From Bacillota bacterium (lineage in GTDB: Bacteria > Bacillota > Clostridia > Oscillospirales > Oscillospiraceae): DNA of 64,000 bases. Of this stretch, positions 1-8,610 are shown one piece after another. The stretch's first letter is position 1; each line of letters begins with the position of its first letter. The translations under genes and the position numbers were made by a program. The notes beneath the pieces were generated by a model, which did not search any database, was not told where the DNA came from, and was given only the letters and a program-made list of their open reading frames with translations. Location of the stretch: positions 212,661 to 276,660 of the forward strand of contig JAEWKA010000001.1 in the NCBI GenBank assembly GCA_023386265.1. The letters are read 5' to 3'.

Positions 1-2
1 CC

Positions 3-107
3 GGCGCGGGCTTCGGTCCCGAGGGTGAGGGTTTCATACGACTGACCGGCTTCGGCGACGCGGAAGCGACCAAGCAGGCGGTCGAGCGCGTTGTCGGAAT
101 ATTATAG
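3..107 (+). CDS. dapL: LL-diaminopimelate aminotransferase, C-terminal end (partial)
   Basis: This is the last 34 codons of a reading frame that enters from the left edge and stops with TAG. The tail contains a G-E-G-F-I-R-L-T-G-F-G motif followed by an amphipathic helix. That is how class I/II PLP aminotransferases of the DapL family end, with Arg binding the substrate carboxylate. DapL makes LL-diaminopimelate from tetrahydrodipicolinate in the lysine and peptidoglycan pathway. Only the tail is visible, so another fold-type I aminotransferase is possible. It is followed after 69 nt by glmS, with no clear terminator between, so the two may be co-transcribed. Confidence 0.6.
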   Translation, partial: GAGFGPEGEGFIRLTGFGDAEATKQAVERVVGIL

Positions 108-176
108 CTAATTTTAACCTGCGCCGTTATGATATGTGAAAACGGCGTCGGCCGAACTTAACAGGAGGTCATATAA

Positions 177-2003
177 ATGTGCGGAATAGTCGGATACACA
201 GGCGGCCGTCAGGCAGCCCCGATACTATTGGACGGTCTGCAAAGACTAGAATACAGAGGATATGATTCTGCCGGAATCGCAGTGAATGATGGTGAGAGAA
301 TCGACATAGTCAAATCAATGGGAAGACTTGCGGTGCTCCGCGAAAAGTGCGACGACGGAAAGACCGTTTCCGGCTGCGTAGGCATCGGGCACACCCGCTG
401 GGCGACTCACGGAAAACCCTCGGACGTGAATTCGCACCCGCACGTCAGTGAAAACGGACGTATAGCGATAGTCCACAACGGCATAATCGAAAATTTCGCT
501 CCACTAAAAGAAATGCTGATAAACCGCGGCAGAGTCTTCCAGTCTGAAACGGACACCGAAGTCGCTGCCCAGCTCATCGATTATTACTATAAAGGCGACA
601 TTCTTGACGCTGTTGCCCGCGCCGTCCGCGAGCTTGAGGGGAGCTACGCTCTCGGAATCGTATGTTCCGACGACCCTGATACACTTGTCGCCGTGAAAAG
701 CCACGCGCCTCTAATTGTAGCTTATGGCGAGGGCGAAAACTTCTTTGCTTCAGATGTTACGGCGGTAATCAGCCACACGAAAACTGTTTCTTATCTTGAT
801 GACGACGATATCGCGGTTGTCCGCAAGGACGGCATAAAGTTCTATACGCCCTTCCTTGACGAAATCAAAAAAGACAAATACATCGTAGGTTGGGATATTT
901 CGGCTGCCGATAAATGCGGATATGAACACTACATGTTCAAAGAAATTATGGAACAGCCCGACGCTGTTTCCCGTACCATAGCGCCTTACATAAAGAACGG
1001 AAAGGCAGACCTTTCCGAATATCTTAACAAGGACTACATAAAAGAACTTGAAAGAATCATCATTATAGCCTGCGGCTCTTCCTCACATGTTGGGGTAATC
1101 GCGAAATACAACATTGAAAAGCTCGCGCGTATACCTGTCGAGGTCGTATTGGCCTCCGAATTCCGCTATTGCGACCCTATAATTAATGAAAAAACCCTAG
1201 TAATCTGTATCAGCCAGTCTGGCGAAACGGCGGACACGCTGGAGGCTCAGTGCGAAGCAAAGCGCCTTGGGGCAACAACTCTTGCAATCGTCAACGTCGA
1301 AGGAAGCTCTATTGCAAAAAGTGCGGACAGAGTCATCTACACGAAGGCAGGACCAGAGATCGCCGTTGCGACGACGAAGGCCTACAGCACGCAGCTCGCC
1401 GTAACTGTACTTCTCGCACTCTATATTGCGGATTGCCGAGAGACCATCTCTAAGGGAGAATACGACACCATACTGTCCGAGCTCGAAGCCGTTCCTGATA
1501 ATATGAGGAAGATACTTGACGATAAGGCGAGCATCCAATACCTTGCTTATCAGCACTTCAACAACGAGGATTTGTTCTTCATCGGGCGCAACATCGACTT
1601 CGCTCTTTCGCTTGAGGGTTCTTTGAAGCTCAAGGAGATTTCCTACATACATTCGGAGGCATACGCCGCTGGTGAGCTCAAGCACGGCACGATCTCCCTT
1701 GTCGTCGAGGGAACCCTCGTCATAGCTGTGACAACCTACGGTAGACTAGTCGAGAAGACTCTCTCAAACGCTCTCGAAGTCAAGGCGCGCGGAGCTCATG
1801 TCATGGGCGTCACGACCGAGGGACTTAAGGATAAGGTTACTTCCGCGGTTGACGATATGATTACCATACCCGATACGCACGAGGTGCTTCTGCCCTCGCT
1901 TGCCGTCCTGCCACTGCAGCTTTTCGCCTATTACATCGCGGTGTATCGCGGCTGCGACATCGATAAGCCGCGCAACCTCGCCAAGAGTGTGACCGTGGAA
2001 TAA
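177..2003 (+). CDS. glmS: Glutamine-fructose-6-phosphate aminotransferase (isomerizing)
   Basis: A 608-aa protein of normal family length. It makes glucosamine-6-phosphate from fructose-6-phosphate and glutamine, the entry step to UDP-GlcNAc and peptidoglycan, in the cytosol. The N-terminal class II glutaminase domain starts M-C-G-I-V-G-Y with the nucleophilic Cys2, which fixes the start. Two SIS domains follow (about residues 285-420 and 455-595), with the sugar-phosphate loop C-I-S-Q-S-G-E-T. The C-terminus L-A-K-S-V-T-V-E is the usual GlmS ending. AGGAGGT lies 8 nt before the ATG. The 69-nt gap upstream is too short for the glmS ribozyme of many Firmicutes; only a 7-bp stem (122-128 with 141-147) is visible there. 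Confidence 0.97.
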   Translation: MCGIVGYTGGRQAAPILLDGLQRLEYRGYDSAGIAVNDGERIDIVKSMGRLAVLREKCDDGKTVSGCVGIGHTRWATHGKPSDVNSHPHVSENGRIAIVHNGIIENFAPLKEMLINRGRVFQSETDTEVAAQLIDYYYKGDILDAVARAVRELEGSYALGIVCSDDPDTLVAVKSHAPLIVAYGEGENFFASDVTAVISHTKTVSYLDDDDIAVVRKDGIKFYTPFLDEIKKDKYIVGWDISAADKCGYEHYMFKEIMEQPDAVSRTIAPYIKNGKADLSEYLNKDYIKELERIIIIACGSSSHVGVIAKYNIEKLARIPVEVVLASEFRYCDPIINEKTLVICISQSGETADTLEAQCEAKRLGATTLAIVNVEGSSIAKSADRVIYTKAGPEIAVATTKAYSTQLAVTVLLALYIADCRETISKGEYDTILSELEAVPDNMRKILDDKASIQYLAYQHFNNEDLFFIGRNIDFALSLEGSLKLKEISYIHSEAYAAGELKHGTISLVVEGTLVIAVTTYGRLVEKTLSNALEVKARGAHVMGVTTEGLKDKVTSAVDDMITIPDTHEVLLPSLAVLPLQLFAYYIAVYRGCDIDKPRNLAKSVTVE

Positions 2004-2014
2004 AAATGCAAATC

Positions 2015-2057
2015 AAAAGCTTAGCTTCGCGTTTTTGCGAAGGTGAGCTTTTTTTTG
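2015..2057 (+). terminator. Rho-independent terminator of glmS
   Basis: An imperfect hairpin with arms AAAGCTTAGCTTCGC and GCGAAGGTGAGCTTT is followed by a run of T. It begins 11 nt after the glmS stop codon. Confidence 0.8.
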
Positions 2058-2073
2058 TAATTATACAGGGACG

Positions 2074-2804
2074 TTATTCGCCGAAGAGCAGAGAGCGTTG
2101 GACACGTTCACCCGTACTTGAAATCTCGGTATAGGTCACGGCGTCGTTAATCCAGCTTTCTACAACATAGGGTCCATATTTGTTGTTCGACGAAAGCACG
2201 CTGACTGAAGTCTTGCTGGCAACGGCGTAGACGAGTATTGCAATATTATTGGTGCTCTGATCGCCCGTAGAAAGAGCAATAAATCTGCCGTCGGGGCTCC
2301 ACACCGGAGGAGAAATTGAGACGGTCGTAATATCGGTTACCAAAACTGACAGGCTTTCAGGGTCGACGAGAGTGCTTGTGATTGTTGCCGGTCCCATATG
2401 TCCGACGTTTATAAGGAAATGCTTACTATCCGGAGCCCACAAGAAGCCGTCCGTCGTGCCCTCGGCCTTTGAAATAAGCTGAGCGTCCGTATTGTTCACT
2501 TTCCAGACATATACATAGCCGGTTTTGGGATCCTCTTTTATGTAGGCAACCATTGAATCATCGGGCGACCATGTAACGTCGATGACCTTTTCGCCTGCGC
2601 ATCTAAAGACTTCTGAATGTCGGCCTTTGTCACGGTCGGCGTAGGTTCAGGAGTCGGGGAAGCGCTTTCGACCATCGGTGAAGGTGTAGCGGAAGGCGAG
2701 AGGGAGTCGGCAGGGGTCTCCAATAACGAGCAGCCCGCAAATATACTCAGGATGAGTACGATGGAAGTCCCCGCAAGAAGGGAACTCTTTAGCTTGATAG
2801 ACAT
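2074..2804 (-). pseudogene. Frameshifted lipoprotein with TolB/WD-like propeller repeats
   Basis: Two overlapping leftward frames together make one protein. The upstream frame starts at 2804, with AAAGGAG 6 nt before the ATG. It encodes a lipoprotein signal peptide ending in a lipobox (I-F-A-G-C) and a Ser/Pro/Thr-rich linker, then stops at 2538. The second frame can be read from about 2620 down to 2074 and carries propeller-like repeats (V-T-W-S-P-D-D-S, L-W-A-P-D-S, V-W-S-P-D-G-R). The join, between about 2585 and 2640, needs a one- or two-base indel. Product: probably an exported, membrane-anchored propeller of unknown ligand. Either the gene is broken or the sequence has an error; I cannot tell which. 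Confidence 0.6.
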
Positions 2805-2962
2805 TTTGTTCTCCTTTTGTGCCAGATAATCTGTGAAGTGAAAATGAATTCTAAATATATAATATGATACCACTAATTCTTAAACAGTTAACGCTTCTTA
2901 TGAAAACTCATTGCTCGTTTTAAGTTAACATAATATATTTGGGAGGTATTCACTAACACTTC

Positions 2963-2991
2963 TTGCCTTAGACGGAGGAATATGCTAGAAT
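2963..2991 (+). promoter_or_regulatory. Sigma-A-type promoter for the VanY-like gene
   Basis: TTGCCT (2963-2968), a 17-nt spacer and TAGAAT (2986-2991). A leader of about 90 nt would follow. Confidence 0.45.
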
Positions 2992-3088
2992 GTTTCATAA
3001 CACATATTTTCTGCCGCACACTATCAGCTAAAATTCAATTAATGACGGCTCGTACGCATAAATAATTGCCGCATTGGGAGGGAGATTT

Positions 3089-3868
3089 ATGCTTTTCAAG
3101 AAGGTTTTCGGTGCTCTCATATTGATACTGCTCCTCGTGGTGCTTGGGGCGCTGATAATCGGGAGGCAGCTCGGACTATCGCAGCCCGAACCCACGCCAT
3201 CGCCTTCGCCGCTTGTGTCGGAGACACCAACACCGACTCCTACGCTGACACCCACTCCGACGCCCTCACTTGATCCTTATTCGGACAAACCGGATATTGA
3301 TATAAGCTCATGGGAATATACACTTGTGAACAAGGACAACCCTCTTTCGCCCGACTATGCCGCTGATATGTCGGCTGTTTTGGACGGACAGCATTTTGAT
3401 TCCCACGCGGCAGATGCACTAAAAGAATTCATTGCCGCGGCGAAGGCGGAGGGGCTAACGGTTTACATAACATCATCATATCGGAGCTACGATACACAGG
3501 AGTACCTGTTTAACAAAAAGGTCAACGAATACCTTTCTTCAGAAGGAAGTCCGGAAGCGGCAACAGAAAAAGCGAAAACAATTGTCGCCTATCCGGGAAC
3601 AAGTGAGCACCAGCTCGGGCTTGCCTGCGACATTGTGGATAAGTACTATGAATACATGGACGAGTCCATAGAAAATACTCCGCTCTCGATATGGATGGCG
3701 GCGCACAGTGCGGAATATGGCTTTATCCTGCGTTATCCGAAGAACAAAACGGACGTGACGGGCGTTATGTACGAGCCTTGGCATTTTCGATATGTCGGCA
3801 AGGAAGCGGCTACCTATATTACGCAAAAGGGACTTACCCTCGAAGAGTTTGTTGCTCTATATAAATAA
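3089..3868 (+). CDS. D-alanyl-D-alanine carboxypeptidase, VanY family
   Basis: A 259-aa membrane-anchored zinc peptidase predicted to trim the terminal D-Ala from peptidoglycan stem peptides outside the cell. An N-terminal hydrophobic segment (about residues 5-25) is followed by a low-complexity Pro/Thr/Ser linker (about 32-62). The VanY/LAS domain comes next, with S-S-Y-R-S-Y, the metal motif S-E-H-Q-L-G-L-A-C-D-I, and E-P-W-H-F-R-Y near the C-terminus, which carries the last zinc ligand. An upstream in-frame TTG at 3074 exists. The ATG at 3089 is preferred because GGGAGGGAG lies just before it. The neighbouring lipoprotein carries a similar Pro/Thr linker. Confidence 0.9.
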   Translation: MLFKKVFGALILILLLVVLGALIIGRQLGLSQPEPTPSPSPLVSETPTPTPTLTPTPTPSLDPYSDKPDIDISSWEYTLVNKDNPLSPDYAADMSAVLDGQHFDSHAADALKEFIAAAKAEGLTVYITSSYRSYDTQEYLFNKKVNEYLSSEGSPEAATEKAKTIVAYPGTSEHQLGLACDIVDKYYEYMDESIENTPLSIWMAAHSAEYGFILRYPKNKTDVTGVMYEPWHFRYVGKEAATYITQKGLTLEEFVALYK

Positions 3869-3871
3869 CAT

Positions 3872-3907
3872 AAATGCCGGGACAGGAAAAACCTAGTCCC
3901 GGCATTT
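3872..3907. terminator. Bidirectional terminator between vanY-like and flippase genes
   Basis: Twelve-bp perfect stem AAATGCCGGGAC / GTCCCGGCATTT with a 12-nt loop, flanked by T/A on either side. The stop codon of the leftward flippase gene lies in the loop. Confidence 0.75.
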
Positions 3908-5236
3908 TACTCGCGGCGGTGGGAAAAGCCTGATCTTCGTAACACGGCTAAGCCGCCAGATACTGAGAGAAAAATTAAAGACTTCTTCAAAGAAGATGAT
4001 GCCGATATACCCGTTTAGCGCAAAATGCGGCAGGATGGTATAAACGAGGATTACCCCGAAAAGGGCGTCCATAATGTTGAAGCTCATCGACCAAAGATGC
4101 TGACCCAGACCCTTGAGGCAGCCGTCGGTGACCATATCCATATACATGACAGGCACCAGAAGGGCAAAGATTCTTATGTAATATCCCGCATCCTCACTCT
4201 TATAGACCACCTTGCCAAGAGTTTCAGATAGGATAAAAAGCATTAGCCCTATGAAAAGAGAAAAGCCGAGCGATTTTCGAAGCAGCGCTGAAACGGTCCG
4301 TGATATTTCATCCTTTTTGCCGGAGACCTGAGCTGCGGTAAGTTCCGGGACAATGAGCTCCGCGAGAGCGGTTATAATGCATGAGGGAAAAAAGATAATC
4401 GGGAAAACCATGCCCTGGATAGTGCCGTAGCCTGCAAGCGCGCCGTTCGCGGTGTAGCCGGCCTTTTTCAGACCTCGTGGGACGAGGAGCTGCTCGAGTG
4501 TCGAAAGCGAGCTTCGAGCATAGGCGGAAAGAGCGAGAGGAACGGCGATGCTGAGCATACGTGCGGGCAAACGAGGGGAATCCTCAGCCTTTTTGCCGTG
4601 TTTTCTGCGGTCAAATAAAAAGACTGTCAGCATGAGCGCAAACGAGCAGACCTCCGATGTTGCGCTTCCCGCGCAGACCGCTGCACAGCATTTTTCCAGG
4701 TCTCCGGCCGGCGCGAGATCGAGAAATATTATAACCAGCCCGATTCTTATGAGCTGCTCGATGACGTTAATTATGGCAGCCTTAAAGATGCGCCCGCTCG
4801 CGGTGAAATAGCCGTACATGACCGACGAAAGCGAGATGAACGGCAGGCTCAGGGACATTATGCGTAGTGAGAGCACTGTTCTCGCGTCCCCGACCCACAG
4901 GAAGCCAATTGGTTCGGCACATAGGTATAGGATAAGCGCAGATGCTGAACCGAAGAAAAGGCTATAGGCCAAACATAGCCGCATGGCTTTTCCGACTCCG
5001 CCACTGCGCTCCAGCCCCAGTTCCTCAGAAATTAGCCGGGTCGAGGCAAAACGTATGCCGGAAATCGCCACAGTTGCAGCTAGAAAACCGACTGAGCCGA
5101 CAAGTCCGTAAAGTCCGACGCCCGCAGCGCCGATTCGGGAGACCAGCCACACCTGAAAAACAAGGGCGATGCACCGCATGGCAAGCGAGGAGCCTGTCAG
5201 TATAGCTGTGTCCCGCATGAGTTTTTTCTTTGTCAC
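3893..5236 (-). CDS. SpoVB/MurJ-like polysaccharide flippase (MOP superfamily)
   Basis: A 447-aa integral membrane protein with about 12 hydrophobic segments. The N-terminus (R-D-T-A-I-L-T-G-S-S, then G-A-A-G-V-G-L-Y-G-L) is typical of the SpoVB / polysaccharide biosynthesis branch of the MOP exporters. This family moves lipid-linked sugars such as lipid II or cortex precursors across the membrane. I infer a role in envelope or spore-cortex synthesis, since family members cannot be told apart by eye. The start at 5236 is a GTG with only a distant G-rich SD; the ATG at 5218 is an alternative. It lies 99 nt downstream of recG, in the same direction. Confidence 0.8.
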   Translation of the reverse strand: MTKKKLMRDTAILTGSSLAMRCIALVFQVWLVSRIGAAGVGLYGLVGSVGFLAATVAISGIRFASTRLISEELGLERSGGVGKAMRLCLAYSLFFGSASALILYLCAEPIGFLWVGDARTVLSLRIMSLSLPFISLSSVMYGYFTASGRIFKAAIINVIEQLIRIGLVIIFLDLAPAGDLEKCCAAVCAGSATSEVCSFALMLTVFLFDRRKHGKKAEDSPRLPARMLSIAVPLALSAYARSSLSTLEQLLVPRGLKKAGYTANGALAGYGTIQGMVFPIIFFPSCIITALAELIVPELTAAQVSGKKDEISRTVSALLRKSLGFSLFIGLMLFILSETLGKVVYKSEDAGYYIRIFALLVPVMYMDMVTDGCLKGLGQHLWSMSFNIMDALFGVILVYTILPHFALNGYIGIIFFEEVFNFSLSIWRLSRVTKIRLFPPPRVKCRD

Positions 5237-5335
5237 AGATAGCTTGCCCCCTTTGCCGTATATAAAAATATATGCGGCGAGGGGGGCAAAATTCCATTTT
5301 CAGTTGTCGAAAATACGAAGCCAAAACTGGTCCGA

Positions 5336-7393
5336 TTAGTTTAATATGCCGTCACTCATTTCAAAGAGTTCATGTATACGTTGCCGAAGTCTAACGTTTT
5401 CCGGCTTTGCTAGCTCTGGATCGGTTTTTAGAAGCTCCTGAGCGGCGGTCTGCGCGTCCGACAAAACCTTCATGTCCATACCAAGGTCGGCAATATGCAT
5501 TTCCGGCAGACCGTGCTGACGCGAACCGAAGAAGTCGCCGGGGCCGCGTAGCTTGAGGTCTTCCTCGGAAATCTTAAATCCGTCAGTGGTTTGCTCCATG
5601 ACATTAAGACGTGACTTCGAGATTTCACTATCAGAATCAGAAAACAGCACGCAATAGCTCTTATGCTTGCCGCGCCCGACTCTTCCGCGAAGCTGGTGTA
5701 GCTGACTTAAGCCAAAGCGCTCAGCGTTTTCAACGACCATCAGTGACGCGTTCGGAACATCGACACCAACCTCAATCACCGTTGTTGATACGAGAATGTC
5801 AATGCCGCCATCAACAAAGGCCTGCATGATTTTATCCTTCTCGGCAGGCTTTATTTTTCCGTGGATACAGCCAATATGCAGGTCGGGGAAAACCTTTTCC
5901 TGAAGCTCGGCGGAATACTCGTTCGCGTTTTTTAATTCCTGCGGACGCTCCTCGTTCTCGTCGATTGCAGGGCAGACGACAAAGACCTGCCTGCCGTCCG
6001 ATACTTGTTTGCGCATGAAGCTGTTAATGCGCTCTCGCATTTCTTCATTTACGACGAAGGTGTCCACCTTCTGCCTGCCGGGCGGAAGCTCATCAATTAC
6101 GGACACATCAAGATCGCCGTATATGATGAGCGCGAGCGTGCGGGGAATGGGCGTTGCGGACATAACAAGCGTGTGCGGACTTTCTCCCTTTGCAATGAGG
6201 GCGGCGCGCTGATCGACGCCGAAGCGGTGCTGCTCGTCTGTGATGACGAGGGCGAGTTTCGAAAACTCAACACTGTCGCTGATGAGCGCATGCGTGCCGA
6301 CCACCAGATCGGCTTCACCTTCTCTAATAAGAATCAGTGCTTCTTTTTTCTGCTTAGCGGTCATGGAGCCGGTAAGCTTTACGACTTTTATTCCGAGGGG
6401 CGTTAGCAGCTCCGAGAAGGTTTGAAAATGCTGGTTAGCCAATATCTCCGTCGGCGCCATGAAAGCGCTTTGCAGTCCGCCCTCATGCGCACACCAGACA
6501 CAGGCCGCGGAGATAATCGTCTTTCCGCTGCCCACGTCGCCCTGAATAAGGCGGTTCATCGCGGTACCAGAGCACATGTCCCGTGTGCAGTCTGCTATCG
6601 CTCGCTTCTGCGCATTTGTGAGCAGGAAGGGAAGCTCCGAATAAAATCTTTCAAGCAACGGTGTTGAAATGATGACGCCGCTTTTTTTGGAGCGTGAACG
6701 CTTCATTTTGGTCAGAGCGCAGGACAAAACGAAGAGCTCTTCGAATATCAGCCGCCTGCGTGCAAGCTCCAACGCTCCGAAATCGGCGGGGAAGTGGATG
6801 TTTTCAAAGGCAAAGGGAACCTTACAGAGTTGGGCCTTTTCCGAAACGGAATCCGGCAGTGCATCGGGGAGTACATTCGCACATTCGTCAAGCCCGCGTC
6901 TGACAGCGGAAATGAGCATCTTCTGCGAAATGCCGGAGGTCAAGCGATAAACAGGGACTATGCGACCTGTAAGCGAAGAAGGGGCATCCTCGGCTTCAAA
7001 AAGAGGATTTATCATGGTTCGGTGCAAGCCCTCGACTGTCACCTTGCCGAAAAACACGTAGGACTTGCCCTTCTTAAGCTGTTCGCGTACATAGCTCTGG
7101 TTGAAATATGTAAGATCCATCGACCCGCTGTCATCCGCGATGCGGAGCTTAACAAGCTCCATTCCGCGGCGAACGCGGCTGAGCGTAGGTTCGGTCGCAA
7201 CAAGTGCGTGAACGCAGGCGGGAGTTCCGGATTGAAGAGCGGCTATTAAAACGGTTTGCGTTCTGTCCTCATAGGTGCGGGGAAAATAGCAGATAAGATC
7301 ACGAAGCGTCGTGATACCCATCTTTGCAAGAGCATTTGCGCGCTGTTGGCCTATGCCCTTTAGAAACCTGATATCGCCTGCAAGCTCCGCCAA
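5336..7393 (-). CDS. recG: ATP-dependent DNA helicase RecG
   Basis: A 685-aa superfamily 2 helicase that remodels stalled replication forks and branches Holliday junctions. An N-terminal OB-fold wedge domain (about residues 50-150) is followed by the helicase lobes. These contain Walker A G-D-V-G-S-G-K-T, the box D-E-Q-H-R-F-G, S-A-T-P-I-P-R-T-L, and the RecG motif Q-L-H-Q-L-R-G-R-V-G-R-G. The open frame extends up to a GTG at 7423. The TTG at 7393 is a better start because GGAGG lies 7 nt before it and homology begins soon after. Confidence 0.95.
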   Translation of the reverse strand: MAELAGDIRFLKGIGQQRANALAKMGITTLRDLICYFPRTYEDRTQTVLIAALQSGTPACVHALVATEPTLSRVRRGMELVKLRIADDSGSMDLTYFNQSYVREQLKKGKSYVFFGKVTVEGLHRTMINPLFEAEDAPSSLTGRIVPVYRLTSGISQKMLISAVRRGLDECANVLPDALPDSVSEKAQLCKVPFAFENIHFPADFGALELARRRLIFEELFVLSCALTKMKRSRSKKSGVIISTPLLERFYSELPFLLTNAQKRAIADCTRDMCSGTAMNRLIQGDVGSGKTIISAACVWCAHEGGLQSAFMAPTEILANQHFQTFSELLTPLGIKVVKLTGSMTAKQKKEALILIREGEADLVVGTHALISDSVEFSKLALVITDEQHRFGVDQRAALIAKGESPHTLVMSATPIPRTLALIIYGDLDVSVIDELPPGRQKVDTFVVNEEMRERINSFMRKQVSDGRQVFVVCPAIDENEERPQELKNANEYSAELQEKVFPDLHIGCIHGKIKPAEKDKIMQAFVDGGIDILVSTTVIEVGVDVPNASLMVVENAERFGLSQLHQLRGRVGRGKHKSYCVLFSDSDSEISKSRLNVMEQTTDGFKISEEDLKLRGPGDFFGSRQHGLPEMHIADLGMDMKVLSDAQTAAQELLKTDPELAKPENVRLRQRIHELFEMSDGILN

Positions 7394-7473
7394 ATCAATC
7401 CCTCCACTCCGCGAATATACCACCAGAATCCTGCCGTATTTTCTATAATACTATAATTATATTACCATAGAAT

Positions 7474-7530
7474 GGCGAATTTTGCAAAATATAAGCGTTA
7501 TAGGAACTTGATAATAAACAAAAATTCGCC
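7474..7530. repeat. Ten-bp inverted repeat in the recG/tRNA-Gly gap
   Basis: GGCGAATTTT (7474-7483) is perfectly complementary to AAAATTCGCC (7521-7530), with a 37-nt A/T-rich spacer. It sits between the leftward recG start and the rightward tRNA promoter. Role unknown. Confidence 0.5.
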
Positions 7531-7598
7531 GATTCGGGTCGATTTCTTATGTTAATTCTTGTACATTTAACACGATAAAATAACACGATAAAAAGCAC

Positions 7599-7627
7599 TT
7601 GCATATATCGGGACTCGGTGGTAAAAT
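7599..7627 (+). promoter_or_regulatory. Promoter of tRNA-Gly
   Basis: TTGCAT (7599-7604), a 17-nt spacer and TAAAAT (7622-7627), about 20 nt before the mature tRNA 5' end. A 13-nt tandem direct repeat (AACACGATAAAAT/A) lies just upstream at 7569-7594. Confidence 0.6.
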
Positions 7628-7647
7628 AACAGGCACAGCGAAAATAT

Positions 7648-7721
7648 GCGGGTGTAGTTCAATGGCAGAACACCAGCTTCCCAAGCTGGATACGTGGGTT
7701 CGATTCCCATCACCCGCTCCA
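7648..7721 (+). tRNA. tRNA-Gly (anticodon CCC), CCA encoded
   Basis: The acceptor arm GCGGGTG pairs with CACCCGC, the discriminator is T, and the CCA end is in the DNA. The anticodon stem CCAGC/GCTGG encloses the loop TTCCCAA, so the anticodon is CCC and reads GGG codons. The T-arm GTGGG-TTCGATT-CCCAT is canonical. It is a single isolated tRNA gene with its own promoter and terminator. Confidence 0.95.
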
Positions 7722-7728
7722 TAACATA

Positions 7729-7769
7729 AAAGCCTCGAAAATGCCGGGACTTCTGCATTTTGAGGCTTT
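7729..7769 (+). terminator. Terminator of tRNA-Gly
   Basis: The arms AAGCCTCGAAAATGC and GCATTTTGAGGCTT form a long, slightly bulged stem starting 8 nt after the tRNA, followed by TTT. Confidence 0.75.
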
Positions 7770-7879
7770 GTTTATGTCGACTAGTATCGCGACTTTATGG
7801 AGCCGGCATAGTTTAAAAGACAAGGTCTCGCACAAAACAAGGCTTCCGTGTGGGCCTAAGAACAGGGCTGATATTTAAA

Positions 7880-8566
7880 ATGTTAAAATCGTTAATTAAA
7901 AAAATTGACTTAAAAAAATATGAGCATGCCAAATACATGCTGTTCATCCCGATATATATGGCGATTTTCCTGCTTGAAGAGAGAAACATAATCTCTCATT
8001 ATTTCGTGTCTTATGTACCGATGGATGACCTTATACCCTTTTGCGAGTGGTTCGTGATACCTTATTTCTGCTGGTATCCACTTATGCTTGGAACAGGCTT
8101 TTATCTGTTTGCCAAGGACCCCGAAGGCTTCAAAAACTACATGATATACATAGGCGCGGGATTTTTGCTAATTGTTCTGTTTTACGCATTCCTTCCCAAT
8201 GGGCAGAACCTTAGACCAACTTCATTTGACAAATCGAATATTTTGATTGATGTTGTCAAATGGACCTACGGCCGAGATACAAACACAAACGTCTTGCCGA
8301 GTCTCCACGTCGTCGGGACCATGGGCGCGATGTTCGCACTGCTTGAGAGCAAGAGCGTACGGAAGCTGTGGTTCAAGCTGTTTATTATTGTACTCGCGAT
8401 AAGCATCAGTCTTTCGACGGTGTATATTAAGCAGCATTCAATTCTTGATGTGTTTACAGGCGTACCTCTCGGATTTATCTACTATTTTGCCGTATATAAG
8501 TGGGTTCCGAATCTTAGGATAGCTAGGCAAACGCATAGCAGGGAAGTACACGTAAGCCGTTTATAA
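7880..8566 (+). CDS. PAP2-family membrane phosphatase
   Basis: A 228-aa polytopic membrane protein with about six hydrophobic segments. It carries the three PAP2 phosphatase signatures in reduced form: L-R-P (about residue 119), P-S-L-H (about 142), and K-Q-H-S-I-L-D with the catalytic His and Asp near residue 188. PAP2 enzymes remove phosphate from lipid phosphates such as phosphatidate or undecaprenyl diphosphate; the substrate here is not decidable. The frame opens at a GTG at 7850. The ATG at 7880 is my choice, although no strong SD precedes either. It ends just before a strong shared terminator. Confidence 0.75.
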   Translation: MLKSLIKKIDLKKYEHAKYMLFIPIYMAIFLLEERNIISHYFVSYVPMDDLIPFCEWFVIPYFCWYPLMLGTGFYLFAKDPEGFKNYMIYIGAGFLLIVLFYAFLPNGQNLRPTSFDKSNILIDVVKWTYGRDTNTNVLPSLHVVGTMGAMFALLESKSVRKLWFKLFIIVLAISISLSTVYIKQHSILDVFTGVPLGFIYYFAVYKWVPNLRIARQTHSREVHVSRL

Positions 8567-8570
8567 TCTA

Positions 8571-8610
8571 AAAAAATCAGCCGGAGGAACCCCTCCGGCT
8601 GATTTTTTAT
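8571..8610. terminator. Strong bidirectional terminator
   Basis: Stem AAAAATCAGCCGGAGG / CCTCCGGCTGATTTTT with a short loop and T or A runs on both sides. It separates the rightward PAP2 gene from leftward gatD. Confidence 0.9.

Noticed and set aside
108..176. glmS ribozyme
   Set aside because: The gap before glmS is only 69 nt and lacks the ribozyme core; it is too short.
7567..7758. 63-aa leftward ORF over tRNA-Gly
   Set aside because: It is antisense to the tRNA. This kind of translation recurs in databases as a false protein.
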